36,750 nucleotides of DNA from Rhodoferax sp. (lineage in GTDB: Bacteria > Pseudomonadota > Gammaproteobacteria > Burkholderiales > Burkholderiaceae_C), in assembly GCA_029865845.1 (NCBI GenBank), contig JARXAM010000045.1:1-36750 (forward strand). Direction: 5' to 3'. Shown here piece by piece: positions 1 through 7,603 of the stretch. The first letter of the stretch is position 1, and each line of letters begins with the position of its first letter. The position numbers and the translations under genes were made by a program. A model generated the notes under the pieces. That model ran no database searches. It was given only the letters and a program-made list of their open reading frames with translations, and was not told where the DNA came from.

Positions 1-150
1 GTATGTGGCATTCACACGCACAACCAGAGCCGGTCCCAGCCCGGACAGTACGCCTACAACGTGGGATGCTTGGAAGACGTCAATCCACATGAGCTTGGAA
101 CGCTACCCGTCAGTGACGGGGTGAACCATATCGAGGACCGCAAGGCCTGA
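1..150 (+). CDS. C-terminal tail of an unidentified protein (partial, possible metallophosphoesterase)
   Basis: Frame 1 is open from the window edge to a TGA at 148-150, giving 49 residues with no start visible. The peptide contains CGIHTHNQ near its beginning and YNVGC shortly after. The GHxH-like element followed by an N-V-G strand loosely recalls the C-terminal metal-binding end of calcineurin-like phosphoesterases, but the glycine is displaced by one residue and the match is from memory only. The ORF converges on the Rap1a-like gene that ends at 258. It could equally be a chance open frame or a gene remnant. No firm function is assigned. Confidence 0.3.
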   Translation, partial: VCGIHTHNQSRSQPGQYAYNVGCLEDVNPHELGTLPVSDGVNHIEDRKA

Positions 151-183
151 AAATCTGCCTCAACCGCTGGGATACGAACAACA

Positions 184-238
184 TTTTTAGCCGCTATCGC
201 CCAGCGCATATGCCGGAGTAGCTACCGAATTGATAGCG
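184..238. repeat. Degenerate palindromic intergenic repeat (Comamonadaceae style)
   Basis: The 107-base gap between the two convergent genes (151-257) holds TTTTTAG at 184-190, then CCGCTATCGCC, a variable centre, GGAGTAGCTACC and a nearby TGATAGC. This is the layout of a short imperfect inverted repeat that I recall as common between genes in Acidovorax, Polaromonas and Rhodoferax genomes. The arms pair only imperfectly here. It may act as a bidirectional terminator for the converging genes. The family assignment is from memory; the arms are visible in the sequence. Confidence 0.4.
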
Positions 239-257
239 AATCTATCGATCCAATGCC

Positions 258-644
258 TCAGAGGCAGGGGTATACCGTCCCCAGCGCATTCACCACCACC
301 AACTGCACCGGCATGTCGGCCTCATACAGGTCGGCGTTGCGCTTCAGTTCGGTGGTGTACAGGTTCTTGGCCATGCTGGGCTCCAGACGGCGGCCATTGA
401 GGCAAATGCTGGCGCTGGCACCTGCGCGTACCGCTTGGGTGTGGGCCTCGAGCGCGCCTTCCATGACACCGACCAGGTAGTAGTCGGTATAGGTGCTTCC
501 TTGTTTTTCGGTCTTCTCCAGAGCCCGCATTTCGCGGATCGTCATGGCCTGGGTCGTCGAAACTGCGACAAGGCCCAGAACAAAACACGCAGCCGCTTGC
601 CGCAGTGTGGAGAAGGCGTGGGGAGTATGAAGTGTGGTGCGCAT
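258..644 (-). CDS. Small exported Rap1a/Tai-like protein
   Basis: A predicted periplasmic protein of 128 residues. It starts with a signal peptide (MRTTLHTP..., hydrophobic core ACFVLGLVAV, cleavage likely after TTQA). The mature part has YLVGVMEGALEAH, a central Cys in ASICLNGRR and a C-terminal VYPCL. A Y-L-x-G-x-x-x-G start, a mid-protein C and a terminal YPC are hallmarks of the Rap1a/Tai family, whose founding members are immunity proteins for type VI amidase effectors. Many family members have no known toxin partner and none is visible here, so an immunity role is not implied. The ATG at 644 is preferred over one at 671 because it starts the signal peptide and has AGGA about 12 bases upstream. 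It follows hisD, where hisC would often be expected. Confidence 0.65.
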   Translation of the reverse strand: MRTTLHTPHAFSTLRQAAACFVLGLVAVSTTQAMTIREMRALEKTEKQGSTYTDYYLVGVMEGALEAHTQAVRAGASASICLNGRRLEPSMAKNLYTTELKRNADLYEADMPVQLVVVNALGTVYPCL

Positions 645-673
645 ATGGATTGGTCGTCCTGATGCGCCCATTC

Positions 674-1990
674 TTACTTCAATCGCATTTCCGCCGCACG
701 TGCATGGGCTTGCAGGCCCTCGCCATGCGCCAGCACAGAGGCAATCTGCCCCAACGTTTGGGCGCCCTGCTCGCTCACCTCGATGAGGCTGCTGCGCTTC
801 TGAAAGTCGTATACGCCCAGCGGGCTGCTAAATCGCGCAGTGCCACTGGTAGGCAGCACGTGGTTGGGCCCGGCGCAGTAGTCGCCCAGGCTCTCGGAGG
901 TATAGGCCCCCAAGAAAATGGCGCCTGCGTGCTTGAGCAAGGGCTCCCAGCGGTGCGGGTCGTTGCTGGAGACCTCCAAATGCTCGGGTGCAATGCGGTT
1001 GCTAATCTCGCAGGCCTCTTCCATGCTGCGGGTCTGAATCAGCGCGCCACGGCCAGTGAGGCTTTTGGCAATGATCTCGGCGCGCGGCATTTCAGGCAGT
1101 AGGCGGTTGATGCTCTGTTGTACTTGCTCGATGTAGGCCGCGTCAGGGCACAGCAAAATGCTTTGCGCCAGCTCGTCATGCTCAGCCTGGCTGAACAAAT
1201 CCATGGCCACCCAGTCCGGGGGGGTGGTGCCGTCGGCCAGCACCAGTATCTCGCTGGGGCCGGCAATCATGTCGATGCCCACGGTACCGAACACGCGGCG
1301 CTTGGCGGCGGCCACATAGGCGTTGCCGGGGCCGGTGATTTTGTGCACGGCAGGGATGGTGGCGGTGCCATAGGCCAATGCGGCCACCGCTTGCGCGCCG
1401 CCGATGGTGAACGCACGCGTCACGCCGGCCACATAAGCGGCGGCCAGCACCAGGGCATTCTTTTCACCTTTAGGCGTAGGTACTACCATGATGATTTCGC
1501 CGACCCCTGCTACGTGGGCAGGGATGGCGTTCATCAACACGCTGCTGGGATAAGCCGCTTTGCCGCCGGGCACATAAATGCCCACGCGGTCCAAGGGCGT
1601 GACCTTTTGGCCCAAGAGCGTGCCGTCTTCGTCGCGGTAGCTCCAGCTCTCGCCAGAGGCCTTCTTTTGCGCTTCGTGGTAGCTGCGCACCCGCTTTGCG
1701 GCCGCCTCCAGCGCAGCACGCTGATCTGCGGGAATACTGTCGAAAGCCGCGTTGAGCTCGGCCTGGGTCAGCTCCAACGCCTTCATGTCGGTGACGTTCA
1801 GGCCATCGAAACGGGCGGTGTACTCCAGCACCGCCGCATCGCCACGCTGCTGCACGTCAGCCAGGATGTCGGCCACACGCTGCTCGATAGCCGCATCGGT
1901 ATCCGCAGACCAATGCAGGCGCGCCTTGAATTGCGCTTCAAATGCGGCATCAGCGGTGGATAGACGTGCGGGAGCAGCTACAAAAGTCAT
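674..1990 (-). CDS. hisD: Histidinol dehydrogenase
   Basis: Catalyses the last two steps of histidine synthesis, the NAD-dependent oxidation of L-histidinol to L-histidine, as a zinc enzyme in the cytoplasm. The protein has 438 residues, the usual length. The family signature runs from [15 protein letters not shown] (about 239-253) to FSQAEHD. Zinc ligands expected from the E. coli enzyme are present: Gln268, His271, Asp370 in [11 protein letters not shown] and His429 near the C-terminus. The catalytic Glu336-His337 pair is in RIAPEHLEV. It starts 19 bases after hisG and is surely co-transcribed with it. The rest of the his operon is not downstream; the next gene is the Rap1a-like one. Confidence 0.97.
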   Translation of the reverse strand: MTFVAAPARLSTADAAFEAQFKARLHWSADTDAAIEQRVADILADVQQRGDAAVLEYTARFDGLNVTDMKALELTQAELNAAFDSIPADQRAALEAAAKRVRSYHEAQKKASGESWSYRDEDGTLLGQKVTPLDRVGIYVPGGKAAYPSSVLMNAIPAHVAGVGEIIMVVPTPKGEKNALVLAAAYVAGVTRAFTIGGAQAVAALAYGTATIPAVHKITGPGNAYVAAAKRRVFGTVGIDMIAGPSEILVLADGTTPPDWVAMDLFSQAEHDELAQSILLCPDAAYIEQVQQSINRLLPEMPRAEIIAKSLTGRGALIQTRSMEEACEISNRIAPEHLEVSSNDPHRWEPLLKHAGAIFLGAYTSESLGDYCAGPNHVLPTSGTARFSSPLGVYDFQKRSSLIEVSEQGAQTLGQIASVLAHGEGLQAHARAAEMRLK

Positions 1991-2009
1991 AGCAAATGGA
2001 ATTCCGAGG

Positions 2010-2660
2010 TTATGGGGCTACGGCGCCTGCAAACGCGTCGATGATTTTGCGGATAGGTTCTTGTTTGAGCTTGAGCGCAGCTTGGTTGACCACTAGGCGG
2101 GAACTGATGTCCATGATGCGCTCCACCTCGACGAGGTGGTTGGCCTTGAGGGTGTTGCCGGTGGACACCAAGTCCACAATCGCGTCGGCCAGGCCGACCA
2201 AGGGAGCAAGCTCCATGCTGCCATAGAGCTTGATCAGATCCACGTGCACGCCCTTGCTGGCAAAGAAGTCACGGGCAATGGCCACGTATTTCGTTGCCAC
2301 TTTCAGGCGGGAGCCCTGCTTGACGGCAGACGCATAGTCAAAGTCCGCGCGCACGGCCACGCTGATGCGGCACTTGGCAATTTGCAAATCCAGCGGCTGG
2401 TACAGGCCTTGGCTGCCGTGTTCCAGCAATGTGTCTTTGCCGGTAATGCCGAGGTCGGCGCCACCGTACTGCACATAGGTAGGCACGTCGGTTGCACGGA
2501 CTACCAGCACCCGCACGTTGGGCTGGTTGGTTTCCAGAATCAATTTGCGGGACTTCTCGGGGTCGTCCAGCACTTCAATACCAGCAGCTTTGAGCAACGG
2601 CACGGTTTCTTCAAAAATACGGCCTTTGGACAGGGCCAGGGTGATCATGTCTGCGCTCAT
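2010..2660 (-). CDS. hisG: ATP phosphoribosyltransferase catalytic subunit, short form
   Basis: First committed step of histidine synthesis: ATP plus PRPP gives phosphoribosyl-ATP. At 216 residues this is the short HisG form, which lacks the C-terminal ACT-like regulatory domain and, in the family, works as a hetero-octamer with HisZ. No hisZ lies in this window. The signature [20 protein letters not shown] sits at about 150-169. The start ATG at 2660 ([14 protein letters not shown]) is chosen because the core begins at ITLALSKG; an in-frame start at 2708 would add 16 residues running into the bolA 3' end. A second ATG four codons in is possible. It lies 26 bases downstream of the bolA-like gene, with no murA between them. 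Confidence 0.96.
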   Translation of the reverse strand: MSADMITLALSKGRIFEETVPLLKAAGIEVLDDPEKSRKLILETNQPNVRVLVVRATDVPTYVQYGGADLGITGKDTLLEHGSQGLYQPLDLQIAKCRISVAVRADFDYASAVKQGSRLKVATKYVAIARDFFASKGVHVDLIKLYGSMELAPLVGLADAIVDLVSTGNTLKANHLVEVERIMDISSRLVVNQAALKLKQEPIRKIIDAFAGAVAP

Positions 2661-2686
2661 GGCGGGCTCTCGGGGTTGCGTGCGCC

Positions 2687-2929
2687 TCAGGCGGACTGGG
2701 CTGCCCATTCGGTGGGCGAGAAGGTTTTCATGGACAAGGCGTGCACCTCGTCGGTTTGCATGCGGTTGCCCAGGGTGGCGTAGACCAGCCGTTGGCGCTG
2801 CACCAGGCGTTTGCCTTCAAATTCAGGCGACACGATGGTGGCGTACCAGTGGCGGCCATCGCCTTCGAGCGCGCAATGGTCGCAGGCGAGGCCTGCGGTG
2901 ATGATGGCTTGGAGTTGGTCTGCGGTCAT
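2687..2929 (-). CDS. ibaG: BolA/IbaG family protein
   Basis: An 80-residue BolA-like protein. BolA-family proteins pair with monothiol glutaredoxins in iron-sulfur cluster trafficking, and IbaG-type members are linked to acid stress and envelope functions. The conserved helix-turn region is visible as [23 protein letters not shown] in the second half (VHALSMKTF close to the C-terminus), with [13 protein letters not shown] in the first half. It lies 7 bases after the ABC-2 permease and 26 bases before hisG, on the same strand. The IbaG name is by gene context (next to mla genes) and small size; a generic BolA label is the safer alternative. Confidence 0.85.
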   Translation of the reverse strand: MTADQLQAIITAGLACDHCALEGDGRHWYATIVSPEFEGKRLVQRQRLVYATLGNRMQTDEVHALSMKTFSPTEWAAQSA

Positions 2930-2936
2930 AGGAATC

Positions 2937-3692
2937 TCAGCTGCGGATTTTGTAGCCGCTGCGCAGCAATTGCAGAGCGATCAGGCTCACCGCCACAGTG
3001 GCCCCGCCGACGACGGACACGCTCGTCCACGGGGACACGTCGCTGATGCCGAAAAAGCCGAAGCGAAAGCCGTCGATCATGTAAAAAAACGGGTTGAAAT
3101 GACTCACGCCCTGCCAAAAGGCCGGCAGGGAATGGATGGAATAAAACACGCCGCTCAAAAACGTCATGGGCATGACCACGAAGTTTTGGAAGGCGGCAAG
3201 CTGGTCAAACTTTTCTGCCCACAAGCCTGCGATCAACCCCAGTGCCGCCATCAAGATCGCACCGAGTAGGGCAAACACCGCGATCCATAGTGGAGCGGCA
3301 TAGCTCATGGGTGTGAAAAACGCAGCCACCACAAACACGCCCAATGCGACCACCAAACCGCGGATCACGGCGGCGCCTACATAGGCCACAAACCAGTTGA
3401 AATACGACAGTGGTGTGAGCAGCAGGAACACCAAGCTACCCATCACCTTGCTCATGATGAGCGAAGACGAACTGTTGGCAAATGCGTTTTGCAAAAGGCT
3501 CATCATGGCCAAGCCAGGCACCAGAAAAGCGGTGTAACTCACTTGGTCGTAAACCTTGACGTGGTTCTCCAGCGCGTGGCCGAAGATCAACAGGTACAGC
3601 ATAGCGGTGAGCACCGGCCCGGCAACGGTTTGGGCAGCGACTTTCCAAAACCGCAAAGTTTCTTTGTAGAGCAGGGTTTGCCAGCCGTTCAT
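2937..3692 (-). CDS. ABC-2 type transporter permease
   Basis: Membrane subunit of an exporter-type ABC transporter, 251 residues with about six hydrophobic segments (for example AMLYLLIFGHAL, GLVVALGVFVVAAFF, ILMAALGLIAGLWA and the C-terminal VAVSLIALQLL). The N-terminal NGWQTLLYKETLRF and the FLSGVFYSIHSLP loop before the last helices are typical of the ABC-2 membrane family. Its start overlaps the stop of the ATPase gene by four bases (ATGA), implying translational coupling and a two-gene transporter. The substrate is unknown. In Burkholderiales this pair commonly follows the Mla genes, so an envelope lipid or polysaccharide substrate is plausible but unproven. Confidence 0.9.
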   Translation of the reverse strand: MNGWQTLLYKETLRFWKVAAQTVAGPVLTAMLYLLIFGHALENHVKVYDQVSYTAFLVPGLAMMSLLQNAFANSSSSLIMSKVMGSLVFLLLTPLSYFNWFVAYVGAAVIRGLVVALGVFVVAAFFTPMSYAAPLWIAVFALLGAILMAALGLIAGLWAEKFDQLAAFQNFVVMPMTFLSGVFYSIHSLPAFWQGVSHFNPFFYMIDGFRFGFFGISDVSPWTSVSVVGGATVAVSLIALQLLRSGYKIRS

Positions 3693-4615
3693 GCCTGGGC
3701 TCCTTGCTGGCTCATGACATCGAGGAACACGTCCTCCAAATCCGCTTTGCGGATTTCTACATCGTCCACAGTGACACCGGCTTGCCGCACGGCGGCGAGG
3801 TAATTTTCAATTTCAAGGGCGTTGTTTGCGGGCAGTTGGACGATGCGCCCGGTGATGCGGGCACGCGCAGCCAGCGCCGCGGGCAAGGTGTCGGCCGTCT
3901 TGAAACGCAGCACATTGCTGCTGGCGGCCTTGAGCAGGTCGCTGGTTTTGTCCAAAGCGACGATGTGCCCCGTCTTGAGCATGGCAATGCGCCCGCACAA
4001 GGCCTCTGCTTCTTCTAGGTAATGGGTGGTCAGCAACACTGTGCTGCCTTGTTTGTTGAGGTTGGCGACAAACTGCCAGAGCGTCTGCCGCAGCTCAACA
4101 TCCACACCAGCGGTAGGTTCGTCCAGCACGATGACGGGCGGCTTGTGCACCAAGGCTTGCGCCACCAGCACACGGCGTTTCATGCCGCCAGAGAGTTGGC
4201 GCATATTGGCGTTGGCTTTGTCCGCCAGGCCCAGGCCTTCCAACAGCGCGTCCACCCACGCCTCGTTGTTGCGCAGCCCAAAGTAGCCGGACTGAATACG
4301 CAGCATTTCGCGCACATTGAAAAATGGGTCAAACACCAGTTCTTGCGGCACTACACCGAGCTTGCGGCGGGCGGCTACGTAGTCGGTTTGCACATCACTA
4401 CCCAGCACATGCACACGGCCGCTGGTGGGCCGTGACAAGCCGGCCAACATGCTGATCAGCGTGGTCTTGCCCGCACCGTTGGGCCCAAGGAGTCCAAAAA
4501 ATTCGCCCTCTTCGATGTTGAGACTGACGTTATCAACGGCCTTGAAGGTGGTGCCTTTCGGCCCCTTGGGAGACGGATACGACTTGGAGATGGATTGGTA
4601 GGAGATAGCGGGCAT
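3689..4615 (-). CDS. ABC-2 type transporter ATP-binding protein
   Basis: Nucleotide-binding subunit (308 residues) that powers the adjacent ABC-2 permease at the inner membrane. Visible motifs: Walker A GPNGAGKT at about 44-51, Q-loop VVPQE, signature LSGGM at 140-144, Walker B VIVLDEP around 160-166, and the H-loop in TTHYLEEAE. The C-terminal 80 residues form the extra domain usual in DrrA/NodI-like exporter ATPases. It lies 29 bases downstream of mlaB and overlaps the permease by four bases. The transported substrate cannot be read from the sequence. Confidence 0.93.
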   Translation of the reverse strand: MPAISYQSISKSYPSPKGPKGTTFKAVDNVSLNIEEGEFFGLLGPNGAGKTTLISMLAGLSRPTSGRVHVLGSDVQTDYVAARRKLGVVPQELVFDPFFNVREMLRIQSGYFGLRNNEAWVDALLEGLGLADKANANMRQLSGGMKRRVLVAQALVHKPPVIVLDEPTAGVDVELRQTLWQFVANLNKQGSTVLLTTHYLEEAEALCGRIAMLKTGHIVALDKTSDLLKAASSNVLRFKTADTLPAALAARARITGRIVQLPANNALEIENYLAAVRQAGVTVDDVEIRKADLEDVFLDVMSQQGAQA

Positions 4616-4644
4616 AAAGAACCCGCAATTTTACGCTGCCCCGC

Positions 4645-4911
4645 TCATGCAGGCTTGAGAAGCGCATCAATCCCGTACAGGGCGGCCAAGTCCCGCAAGC
4701 GCGCTGGAAGCTTTTGTACTGCGAACGCCTTGCCCGCCTTGGCGCACTCGCGCCTTAGTTCGAGCAACACCGCTAGCGCAGAAGAGTCAAAGCGCTGCAA
4801 CCGCTCACCATCCACTACCACAATGGCAGCCTCGTGTTGCAGGCTGTCACGCAACTCCGACAGGCACGCGGGAGCAACTTCATGGGTCATGGTCACCGGC
4901 AGAGTTAGCAC
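4645..4911 (-). CDS. mlaB: STAS-domain protein, MlaB subunit of the phospholipid ABC transporter
   Basis: A small cytoplasmic STAS-domain protein of 88 residues that binds and stabilises the MlaF ATPase in the Mla transporter. The STAS core is visible as AAIVVVDGERLQRFDSSALA, where D-S-S-A is the typical phosphorylatable-type loop, followed by LLELRRECAKAG. I choose the GTG at 4909-4911 as start: it lies just past the mlaC TGA, has AAGAAAGG immediately upstream, and gives the usual N-terminus (M)LTLPVTMTHE. The longer frame from 4959 would overlap mlaC by 47 bases. This position, between mlaC and the ABC-2 genes, is the normal one in beta-proteobacterial mla operons. Confidence 0.85.
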   Translation of the reverse strand: MLTLPVTMTHEVAPACLSELRDSLQHEAAIVVVDGERLQRFDSSALAVLLELRRECAKAGKAFAVQKLPARLRDLAALYGIDALLKPA

Positions 4912-4912
4912 A

Positions 4913-5551
4913 TCAGCCTTTCTTGGCGTTGGCCTTGTTTTGTTCGGCCAAGGCATCAATCAAACCATCAACACCTTTGGCATTGATCTGCTGCGCAAAC
5001 TGGCTGCGGTAAGTTTCCACCAGCCACACGCCCAGCACGTTCAAGTTGTATATCTTCCAACCCGAGCCCACACCGGGGGTTTTCTCCAAGCGGTAGTCCA
5101 GCTGGATAGGGTCACCTTTGCCTTTGATTTCGGTACGAACGATGACTTCTTTATCCTCAGGCGCCATGCGCAGGGGCTTCATGGAGATTGTCTGATCACT
5201 GATTTGCGCCAATGCGCCTGCATAGGTGCGGACCAGCAGTATTTTAAATTCGTCTTGCAAACGCTTTTGCTGCTCAGGCGTCGCCTGCCGCCAACCAGGA
5301 CCTACCGCAGAAGCCGTCATGCGCTGGAAGTTCACGTTAGGCATGATGCGCGTATCAACCAAGGCCACAATTTTGTGGGTGTCGCCCGACCGGATCGACT
5401 TGTCGGTCTTAATGGCGTCCAGCACATCGACAGACAATCGTCGGATCAAGGCGTCAGGAGCCTCATCGTCGGCATGGGCCGCAGACACACACAACACCCC
5501 CAACAACACAAGCCATTGAACCCAACCCAAAAATCCACGTTTACTCAACAT
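4913..5551 (-). CDS. mlaC: Periplasmic phospholipid shuttle protein MlaC
   Basis: A soluble periplasmic carrier of 212 residues that moves phospholipids between the outer-membrane MlaA complex and the inner-membrane MlaFEDB complex. A signal peptide with core WVQWLVLLGVLCV ends at SAAHA. The family's features follow: DTRIMPNVNFQRMTASAVG, WRQATPEQQKRLQDEFK and LLVRTYAGAL, then the beta-rich half ending VLGVWLVETYRSQF. It lies 70 bases after mlaA. This gap has no evident terminator, so it most likely stays in the same transcript. The stop is followed within two bases by the mlaB GTG start. Confidence 0.95.
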   Translation of the reverse strand: MLSKRGFLGWVQWLVLLGVLCVSAAHADDEAPDALIRRLSVDVLDAIKTDKSIRSGDTHKIVALVDTRIMPNVNFQRMTASAVGPGWRQATPEQQKRLQDEFKILLVRTYAGALAQISDQTISMKPLRMAPEDKEVIVRTEIKGKGDPIQLDYRLEKTPGVGSGWKIYNLNVLGVWLVETYRSQFAQQINAKGVDGLIDALAEQNKANAKKG

Positions 5552-5621
5552 TGATCATCTCCATCAAACTGGAGCAAATTATGCCCATCATCCACACAAA
5601 CCGCATACCATGCCCAATCCC

Positions 5622-6335
5622 TCACGGCTCCTCGGGCTCTTCATCTGGTGGATTGCCGTCGTATACCTGGTACCGCTCACGCTGCAAATAGCCATCGCGG
5701 ATAAATGAATACCGGTCTAGCGCCGCGCCGTTGACCAATCCCTCAGCGTCCAGAAGCGTGGCGCGGGTGTCCACCAAGTCCACCACCGTTAACCCCGTAC
5801 GTGTGCCTTCATCGGTCACCTGATTCACCAAATTTCCCCTACGGTCCACCGGCAATGCTGCGACTCCGCGCAAGGTGGAAGGCCCTAGCAGCGGCAGAAC
5901 CACATAGGGGCCAGTACCCACCCCCCATTTTCCTAGTGTGGTGCTAAAGGACGCTCGTTGCCGTTGAATGTTGAGGTCGCTTGCAACATCAATGAAGCCC
6001 CCCATCCCCAAGGTGGTATTGACCATGACGCGCCCCACACTGTCGCCAAACGCCTGCCCCCGAAGAGTCACCGCATGATTCGCCGCCGACCAGATGTCAT
6101 CCAAATTTGCAAAAAAATTATTGATTCCCCTACGCGTCCAACTGGGCAGAGCCATCTTGTAAGCTGTAGCGACGGGCTTTAACACCGCACGATCCACCGC
6201 ATCATTGAATTCAAAAACCGTCCGGTTGACAGACTCCAGCGGGTCTTGCGCAACAGGATGCCTTACCGTCGCGCAACCTTGAAGCACCATGGTGAGTGCC
6301 AACATCAACAGCAAGCGCATGGTGTGTAGTGTCAT
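5622..6335 (-). CDS. mlaA: Outer-membrane lipoprotein MlaA (VacJ)
   Basis: An outer-membrane lipoprotein of 237 residues that removes mislocalised phospholipids from the outer leaflet. The lipobox VLQGC places the lipidated cysteine at residue 21 (or 16 if the inner ATG is used). Conserved VacJ stretches are present: DPLESVNRTVFEFND, FFANLDDIWSAANH, LGKWGVGTGPYVVLPLLGPS and STLRGV. The C-terminus is acidic and Pro/Glu-rich (NPPDEEPEEP). The start at 6335 overlaps the mlaD stop by four bases. Having mlaA inside the mla operon, between mlaD and mlaC, differs from E. coli, where it is unlinked. Confidence 0.95.
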   Translation of the reverse strand: MTLHTMRLLLMLALTMVLQGCATVRHPVAQDPLESVNRTVFEFNDAVDRAVLKPVATAYKMALPSWTRRGINNFFANLDDIWSAANHAVTLRGQAFGDSVGRVMVNTTLGMGGFIDVASDLNIQRQRASFSTTLGKWGVGTGPYVVLPLLGPSTLRGVAALPVDRRGNLVNQVTDEGTRTGLTVVDLVDTRATLLDAEGLVNGAALDRYSFIRDGYLQRERYQVYDGNPPDEEPEEP

Positions 6336-6811
6336 TTGGAAAGTTTGTCCGCGGGGCCGTCTGCAGCCTTGCTGTAAAGAAATTGGCTAATCAAGTTTTC
6401 AAGCACTACCGCACTTTGGGTGGTGCTGATCACGTCTCCGGCCGCAAGGTTGGCGGTGTCAGCTCCCGCCTCAATCCCGACATACTGCTCACCCAACAAA
6501 CCGCTGGTCAATATCTTGAGCGAGCTGTCCTTCGGAAACACATATCCATGGTTCATCGACAGCGTGACCTTGGCCTGGAAAGTTTTGTCGTCAAAGCCGA
6601 TGGACTCCACCCGCCCTACCACGACACCGCTGCTTTTCACCGCCGCCTTGGGCTTGAGTCCACCTATATTGTCAAATTTGGCGGTGACGGGATAGCCCCG
6701 ATCCACCGTGAACGACAGGAGATTGGCCGCCTGAAGTGCCAAAAACACCAGGGCAAGCGCACCCAGTAACACGAACAAGCCAACCCACACATCATTTTTA
6801 GAGCGTTGCAT
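6332..6811 (-). CDS. mlaD: MCE-domain phospholipid transport protein MlaD
   Basis: A membrane-anchored periplasmic protein of 159 residues whose MCE domain forms a hexameric ring on the inner-membrane Mla transporter. One N-terminal transmembrane helix (WVGLFVLLGALALVFLAL) is followed by the MCE domain, with YPVTAKFDNIGGLKPKAAVK, GVVVGRVESIGFD and LKILTSGLLGEQYVGIEAG; the last is the highly conserved pore-facing part. The start ATG at 6811 has GGGGAAG close upstream. It begins nine bases after mlaE and overlaps mlaA by four bases. Confidence 0.96.
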   Translation of the reverse strand: MQRSKNDVWVGLFVLLGALALVFLALQAANLLSFTVDRGYPVTAKFDNIGGLKPKAAVKSSGVVVGRVESIGFDDKTFQAKVTLSMNHGYVFPKDSSLKILTSGLLGEQYVGIEAGADTANLAAGDVISTTQSAVVLENLISQFLYSKAADGPADKLSK

Positions 6812-6820
6812 TTTCTTCCC

Positions 6821-7603
6821 CTAAATACTGAACATCATGGCGGTCAGGACAAAGTCCAAGGCCAACACCGTGAGCGAAGCGACAACCACGGTGCGAGTCG
6901 TCGCACGTGCTACACCCTCTGGTGTTGGCTGCGCCTCGAAACCTTGTAGCAAGGCAATAAAGCTCACCGCAAAACCGAACACCACACTCTTGATCACCCC
7001 ATTGCCCACATCTACCCATACATCCACACCGCTTTGCATTTGGCTCCAAAAGGCACCAGCATCAATGCCAATCATGGGCACGCAGACAACCCAACCGCCC
7101 AACACCCCGACTGCGCTAAAAACCGCAGCCAACAACGGCATGGCGACCACGGCGCCCCAGAACCGGGGCGCAAGTATGCGGGATACGGGGTCCACCGCCA
7201 TCATCTCCATGGCACTGAGTTGTTCACCGGCTTTCATGAGACCGATCTCCGCCGTCAGCGCAGTACCCGCCCGCCCCGCAAACAACAAGGCGGTGAGCAC
7301 CGGACCAAACTCTCGCACCAAACTCAGACTGATCAACATGCCAACCGACTCGGCAGCCCCAAAACGCTGCAAGCCGTAGTAATACTGCAAGCCCATCACA
7401 AAACCGACAAACACACCTGACACGGCGATGATGGCCAGAGAGTAGTTGCCCATGAAGTGAATCTGGTCGCGCAGCAGCGTCGGGCGGCGCAACACCGGGC
7501 CCAGGGACGCCAATAAACGCCACATCAAGCGCGCACCTGCCCCCCAATCGGCGAGGGTGTTGCGTACCGCGAAGCCCAGATCGGCGAGATAAGAAAACTT
7601 CAT
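6821..7603 (-). CDS. mlaE: Phospholipid ABC transporter permease MlaE
   Basis: Inner-membrane permease of the MlaFEDB phospholipid transporter, 260 residues, with five to six hydrophobic segments. Family landmarks: YSLAIIAVSGVFVGFVMGLQ, the FGPVLTALLFAGRAGTALTAEIG-type stretch (FGPVLTALLFAGRAG, then AEIGLMKAGEQ), LSAMEMMAVDP, and the C-terminal GVARATTRTVVVASL ending in a hydrophobic helix. These are characteristic of the MlaE/TTG2B permease family. Its ATG overlaps the mlaF stop by four bases, indicating translational coupling of ATPase and permease. Confidence 0.96.
   Translation of the reverse strand: MKFSYLADLGFAVRNTLADWGAGARLMWRLLASLGPVLRRPTLLRDQIHFMGNYSLAIIAVSGVFVGFVMGLQYYYGLQRFGAAESVGMLISLSLVREFGPVLTALLFAGRAGTALTAEIGLMKAGEQLSAMEMMAVDPVSRILAPRFWGAVVAMPLLAAVFSAVGVLGGWVVCVPMIGIDAGAFWSQMQSGVDVWVDVGNGVIKSVVFGFAVSFIALLQGFEAQPTPEGVARATTRTVVVASLTVLALDFVLTAMMFSI

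Noticed and set aside
4595-5554. A 319-codon plus-strand open frame over mlaB and mlaC
   Set aside because: It is antisense to two clearly recognisable mla genes and has low-complexity composition.
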